Shown: positions 61,577 to 64,000 of the stretch, piece after piece
Layout: the number at the start of each line of letters is the position of its first letter
Numbering within the stretch: position 1 is the first letter of the stretch
Origin: SHVO01 sp964576515
Lineage (GTDB): Bacteria > Pseudomonadota > Alphaproteobacteria > Rhodospirillales > Rhodospirillaceae
Direction: 5' to 3'
Length of the DNA: 64,000 nucleotides
Assembly: GCA_964576515.1 (NCBI GenBank)
Contig: CAZNUW010000015.1
Span: 7,135-71,134 of the forward strand
Translations under genes and position numbers: made by a program
Notes under the pieces: generated by a model
Database searches by the model: none
The model's input: the letters and a program-made list of their open reading frames with translations, nothing else
What the model was told of the DNA's origin: nothing

Positions 61577-62287
61577 TCAATTTGGTGTCTTGTCCGTGCT
61601 TGCGCCGCTGCCGCGATAGGCGGGCACGCCGGTTCGCGGATCAATCGCCAAGCGGCCGATGAATTTCACGGGCGGATCGCGGAAGCCACGGATACGCCAG
61701 TCGTATTGGGTAAAGCCTGGCGTGGATGACGCCCGGACGAAGGTGGCGTTGTGCTCCAACACCTCGACGTCCGTAACGATCCGCACGAGGCCCTGGGTGC
61801 GTAGGCCGATCTCCTCGAACCGGTCCGCGTAAAGCTGACCCTGGCCGGAACTGTTGACCTGAACCAGGCCGTCCTCGGTGGTGCGGATGCGGAAGATGGC
61901 CTGCTGACGTGTGGCGAAGTTCACCATCTGCATCGCGCCGCCGAACCGGCCTTCGCGGTCGAAGCGCACCTGATAACGGCCGCGGCCCAAGGGGGTGACC
62001 TCCTTGAACGCGGTGTCCCGCTTTAACTGCTCCTGGATCATGCGGTTGTTCTCTTCGGCCTTCTCGGGGGCGATCTCGCCGCGCGCGATCTGTCCGAAAA
62101 GAGGGGCGTAGGTCAGTTGCCCGATGAACGCGACGCCGAAGCCGCCGTCCTTCGTCAGCCGGATTTCGGCTTCATAGCGGTCGGGAATGTAGCAACTTGC
62201 GAGGAGGCCTATGACCGCCAGCGTGGTCGCGGCGATGCGTGCGTAGCGTGTCCATGCGTTCCGCGCTCCCTCTGGCATCACCCTCAT
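61577..62287 (-). CDS. lipoprotein, hypothetical
   Basis: 236 residues. A signal with lipobox LLASC (Cys32), then a beta-rich domain with YEAEIRLTKDGGFGVAFIGQLTYAPL and RYQVRFDREGRFGGAMQMV; no enzymatic motif. Probably anchored in the outer or inner membrane. Convergent with DUF3300; 58 bases from mazG, which is on the same strand upstream. Confidence 0.7.
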   Translation of the reverse strand: MRVMPEGARNAWTRYARIAATTLAVIGLLASCYIPDRYEAEIRLTKDGGFGVAFIGQLTYAPLFGQIARGEIAPEKAEENNRMIQEQLKRDTAFKEVTPLGRGRYQVRFDREGRFGGAMQMVNFATRQQAIFRIRTTEDGLVQVNSSGQGQLYADRFEEIGLRTQGLVRIVTDVEVLEHNATFVRASSTPGFTQYDWRIRGFRDPPVKFIGRLAIDPRTGVPAYRGSGASTDKTPN

Positions 62288-62345
62288 TCCGCAATACGTC
62301 TTTCAAGATTTATAACAACTTAGGGCTATTTCTGAATCCGAATTC

Positions 62346-63224
62346 TCAGGTTTTTGCACGTTCTTCGTGCTTGGCCTGGACCCATAGGTTTTCCATCTCG
62401 TCGAGCGACGAGGTTTCGGGCGTTTTGCCCGCGGCCGACAGCAGGGTCTCCACCCGCCGGAAACGGCGCTCGAATTTCAGGTTGGTGCCGCGCAGCGCCA
62501 TACCGGGATCGATGCCGGCTTTCCGGGCGAGGTTCACGCAGGCGAAAAGAAGGTCGCCGACTTCATCGGTCAGGCGTTCGGGGTTGGCCGGCGTTGCGCC
62601 GTCGCCGAACTCCGCGCGCACTTCCTCCAGTTCCTCCGCGATCTTGCCGACGACGTCCTTGGCGTCGCTCCAGTCGAACCCGACGCGGGCCGCGCGCTTT
62701 TGGAGTTTCTCGGCCTGCTTGAGCGCGGGCAGCCCGGCCGGCAAGCCGTCGAGCACGCTTGGCGGGACGGAAGGATCGCGGGCGGCGGCGCGCTCCGCCG
62801 CTTTTAAATTCTCCCAGGCGACCGTCTGGGCGGCCGCGGACTCCACCTTCGCCGATCCGAAAACGTGGGGGTGGCGGTGGACCATCTTGTCGCAGATCGC
62901 GCCGACCACGTCGGCGAAGCGGAACAGGTTCGCTTCCTCGGCCATCCGGGCGTGGAACACCACCTGGAGCAACAGGTCCCCCAGTTCTTCCTTCAGGGCG
63001 CCCATGTTCTTCCGCGCGATGGCGTCGGCGACCTCATAGGCTTCCTCGATCGTATAAGGCGCGATGCTCGCGAAGGTCTGTTCCACATCCCAGGGGCAGC
63101 CGCCGTCGGGATCGCGCAACCGGCGCATGATCTCAAGCAGCTCGGCGATATCGCGGGAGGACGGGGTTTGGCGGGCGTCGGCGGACGAAACAGGACGAGG
63201 GGGCGCGTGCGGCGCAGAGGGCAT
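62346..63224 (-). CDS. mazG: nucleoside triphosphate pyrophosphohydrolase MazG
   Basis: About 292 residues, two MazG-like all-alpha NTP-PPase domains. First domain: GCPWDVEQTFASIAPYTIEEAYEVADAI and KEELGDLLLQVVFHARM; second: DEVGDLLFACVNLARKAGIDP. Hydrolyses non-canonical or excess NTPs and, in E. coli, moderates ppGpp. ATG 63224 preferred over TTG 63248. Upstream of the lipoprotein gene. Confidence 0.95.
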   Translation of the reverse strand: MPSAPHAPPRPVSSADARQTPSSRDIAELLEIMRRLRDPDGGCPWDVEQTFASIAPYTIEEAYEVADAIARKNMGALKEELGDLLLQVVFHARMAEEANLFRFADVVGAICDKMVHRHPHVFGSAKVESAAAQTVAWENLKAAERAAARDPSVPPSVLDGLPAGLPALKQAEKLQKRAARVGFDWSDAKDVVGKIAEELEEVRAEFGDGATPANPERLTDEVGDLLFACVNLARKAGIDPGMALRGTNLKFERRFRRVETLLSAAGKTPETSSLDEMENLWVQAKHEERAKT

Positions 63225-63326
63225 GAGGCGTTCTACCGGACGGGACAAATCGAAGGTCCTGTCACCTTACGCCGGGTGGGTGGGCGGCGAAAGCCGCTCC
63301 AGATGCGGAAATTGTCCGTGGAGCCC

Positions 63327-63704
63327 TTATTGGCCGACGCGTTTCTGCCACCGCAGTTTCTTGGCGCCGAAACCAAGCGCGCGGAGGCCCTGGGAGAACA
63401 GGATCGGCGGGCGCCTGGGCAAGCTGACGGTCAGGGGCCCCGTGCGCGGCTGTTCCGGCGCCGCGTCGCCATGGCCGTGAAAGCTGGGGAGAGTGTCCCC
63501 GAGTGCATCCCCGAACGCATCCCAAGCGCGCGGCGTGGCGCGCGTCAGAAGCAGGGTCTCGCCGTCCCAAATCTCGACCCGGTCATAGTCGCCGGCGTTG
63601 ATCGCGGCCTGGGCGTCCTCAACCGCCTGGGCAGCCGTTTCGGCTTCGACGCCAATAGTGGTTTTTCCGCCCGCGTAATTGAAAACACAGCGATAGCTCT
63701 TCAT
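63327..63704 (-). CDS. hypothetical protein
   Basis: 125 residues starting MKSYRCVFNYAGGKTTIGVEAE; the first half looks like a small alpha/beta domain with AEIWDGETLLLTRA-type end (VEIWDGETLL), the second half is Pro/Arg-rich and ends GAKKLRWQKRVGQ. ATG 63704 chosen over the in-frame ATG 63764. No family recognised. Same strand as mazG, 103 bases upstream. Confidence 0.55.
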   Translation of the reverse strand: MKSYRCVFNYAGGKTTIGVEAETAAQAVEDAQAAINAGDYDRVEIWDGETLLLTRATPRAWDAFGDALGDTLPSFHGHGDAAPEQPRTGPLTVSLPRRPPILFSQGLRALGFGAKKLRWQKRVGQ

Positions 63705-64000
63705 GGGAACCCCGCAGCGTTTATGAGACGGGACGAAGTCTACGCCGGGCGCAAGGTCGTGCAAGTGCGGGCCCGTGACATCGGCGCTTTTACAACTGTG
63801 ATGGCGCGTTGCGCGGAGAGTTCACCGCGTTGCTGTCATCAAATGCCAGCCGTCCGTTGTGGTGACCGCGGGCATTGCTGCGAATGGTTGCCGAGGCAGA
63901 CGTGGAAGGGCGCGCGAATCCGGCGGTCGAGGAGACATCCTGTGCGGCAGGTATGGGCTGCTCTACGGAACACCAATTTGTCGCATAATGTATATTATGG
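63705..64000. other. intergenic region to right edge, with terminal palindrome
   Basis: About 296 bases with no convincing ORF; it contains upstream sequence of the leftward hypothetical gene. Near the edge an AT-rich inverted repeat CATAAT-GTAT-ATTATG (63984-63999) appears, which could be an operator or promoter element for a gene beyond the window. Confidence 0.4.

Noticed and set aside
1..64000. Search for mobile elements, prophage, toxin-antitoxin or defence genes
   Set aside because: No transposase, integrase, terminal repeats or phage-type genes; gene order is core chromosomal.

Overview
The window is a stretch of GC-rich bacterial chromosome that is almost entirely housekeeping. Gene content and order point to an alphaproteobacterium. 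The main clues are ntrB-ntrC-ntrY-ntrX followed by hfq-hflX; a fused ispDF divergent from dusB; a block of Cbp3-type cytochrome bc1 chaperone, yceD, rpmF, plsX, fabH, ihfA and merR; one bifunctional Rel enzyme next to rpoZ; a bactofilin with an M23 peptidase; Bpt; and a K+-insensitive-type H+-pyrophosphatase. I cannot name the genus from sequence alone. I saw no phage, insertion sequence, integron, CRISPR array, plasmid function or defence island.

Layout. 1-5476: cinA/pncC (cut by the left edge), pgpA, an M23 peptidase with a bactofilin, and a soluble lytic transglycosylase (envelope and wall). 5653-9773: dapA, smpB, a sulfite-oxidase-fold molybdoenzyme coupled to an exported glutathione peroxidase, a GNAT protein and a UDGb-type uracil-DNA glycosylase. 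An AT-rich island (9774-9880) separates these from folK, rpoZ and rel. 13362-18584: DUF2062, pdxJ, acpS, lepB, rnc, era, a small membrane ORF and recO, most of them translationally coupled. 18636-26951: parC, a zinc-ribbon protein, a Crp/Fnr regulator, a DUF1801 protein, bpt, an isolated motB and a penicillin acylase.

27016-38129: a DUF6898 protein, a secreted C-type-lectin-like protein, rpiB, glyA, nrdR, the riboflavin genes (ribD, ribE, a RibB with degenerate RibA domain, ribH), nusB, thiL, a membrane-anchored protein and hppA. 38228-44794: a secreted beta-propeller, bamE, the bc1 chaperone to merR block, and tRNA-Pro(GGG). 44890-46723: small genes including cutA, a lysine-rich histone-H1-like protein and a SemiSWEET. 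46875-57154: ispDF, dusB, ntrBC, ntrYX, a D-amino-acid aminotransferase and a HAD phosphatase. 57299-63704: hfq, hflX, an inositol-monophosphatase-family enzyme, a DUF3300 protein, a lipoprotein, mazG and a hypothetical protein.

Functionally the region links precursor supply (lysine/diaminopimelate, folate, B6, riboflavin, isoprenoids, fatty acids, one-carbon units) with translation and RNA control (SmpB, RNase III, Era, Hfq, HflX, NusB, DusB, L32), stringent and nitrogen regulation (Rel, NtrBC, NtrYX) and envelope building (M23, bactofilin, Slt, BamE, LepB). I found no convincing new multi-gene system. The best leads are local: the AT-rich hairpin island at 9774-9880, the cytosolic-molybdoenzyme/exported-peroxidase gene pair, the degenerate RibA domain, the missing GAFTGA loop in NtrX, and several uncharacterised small proteins.
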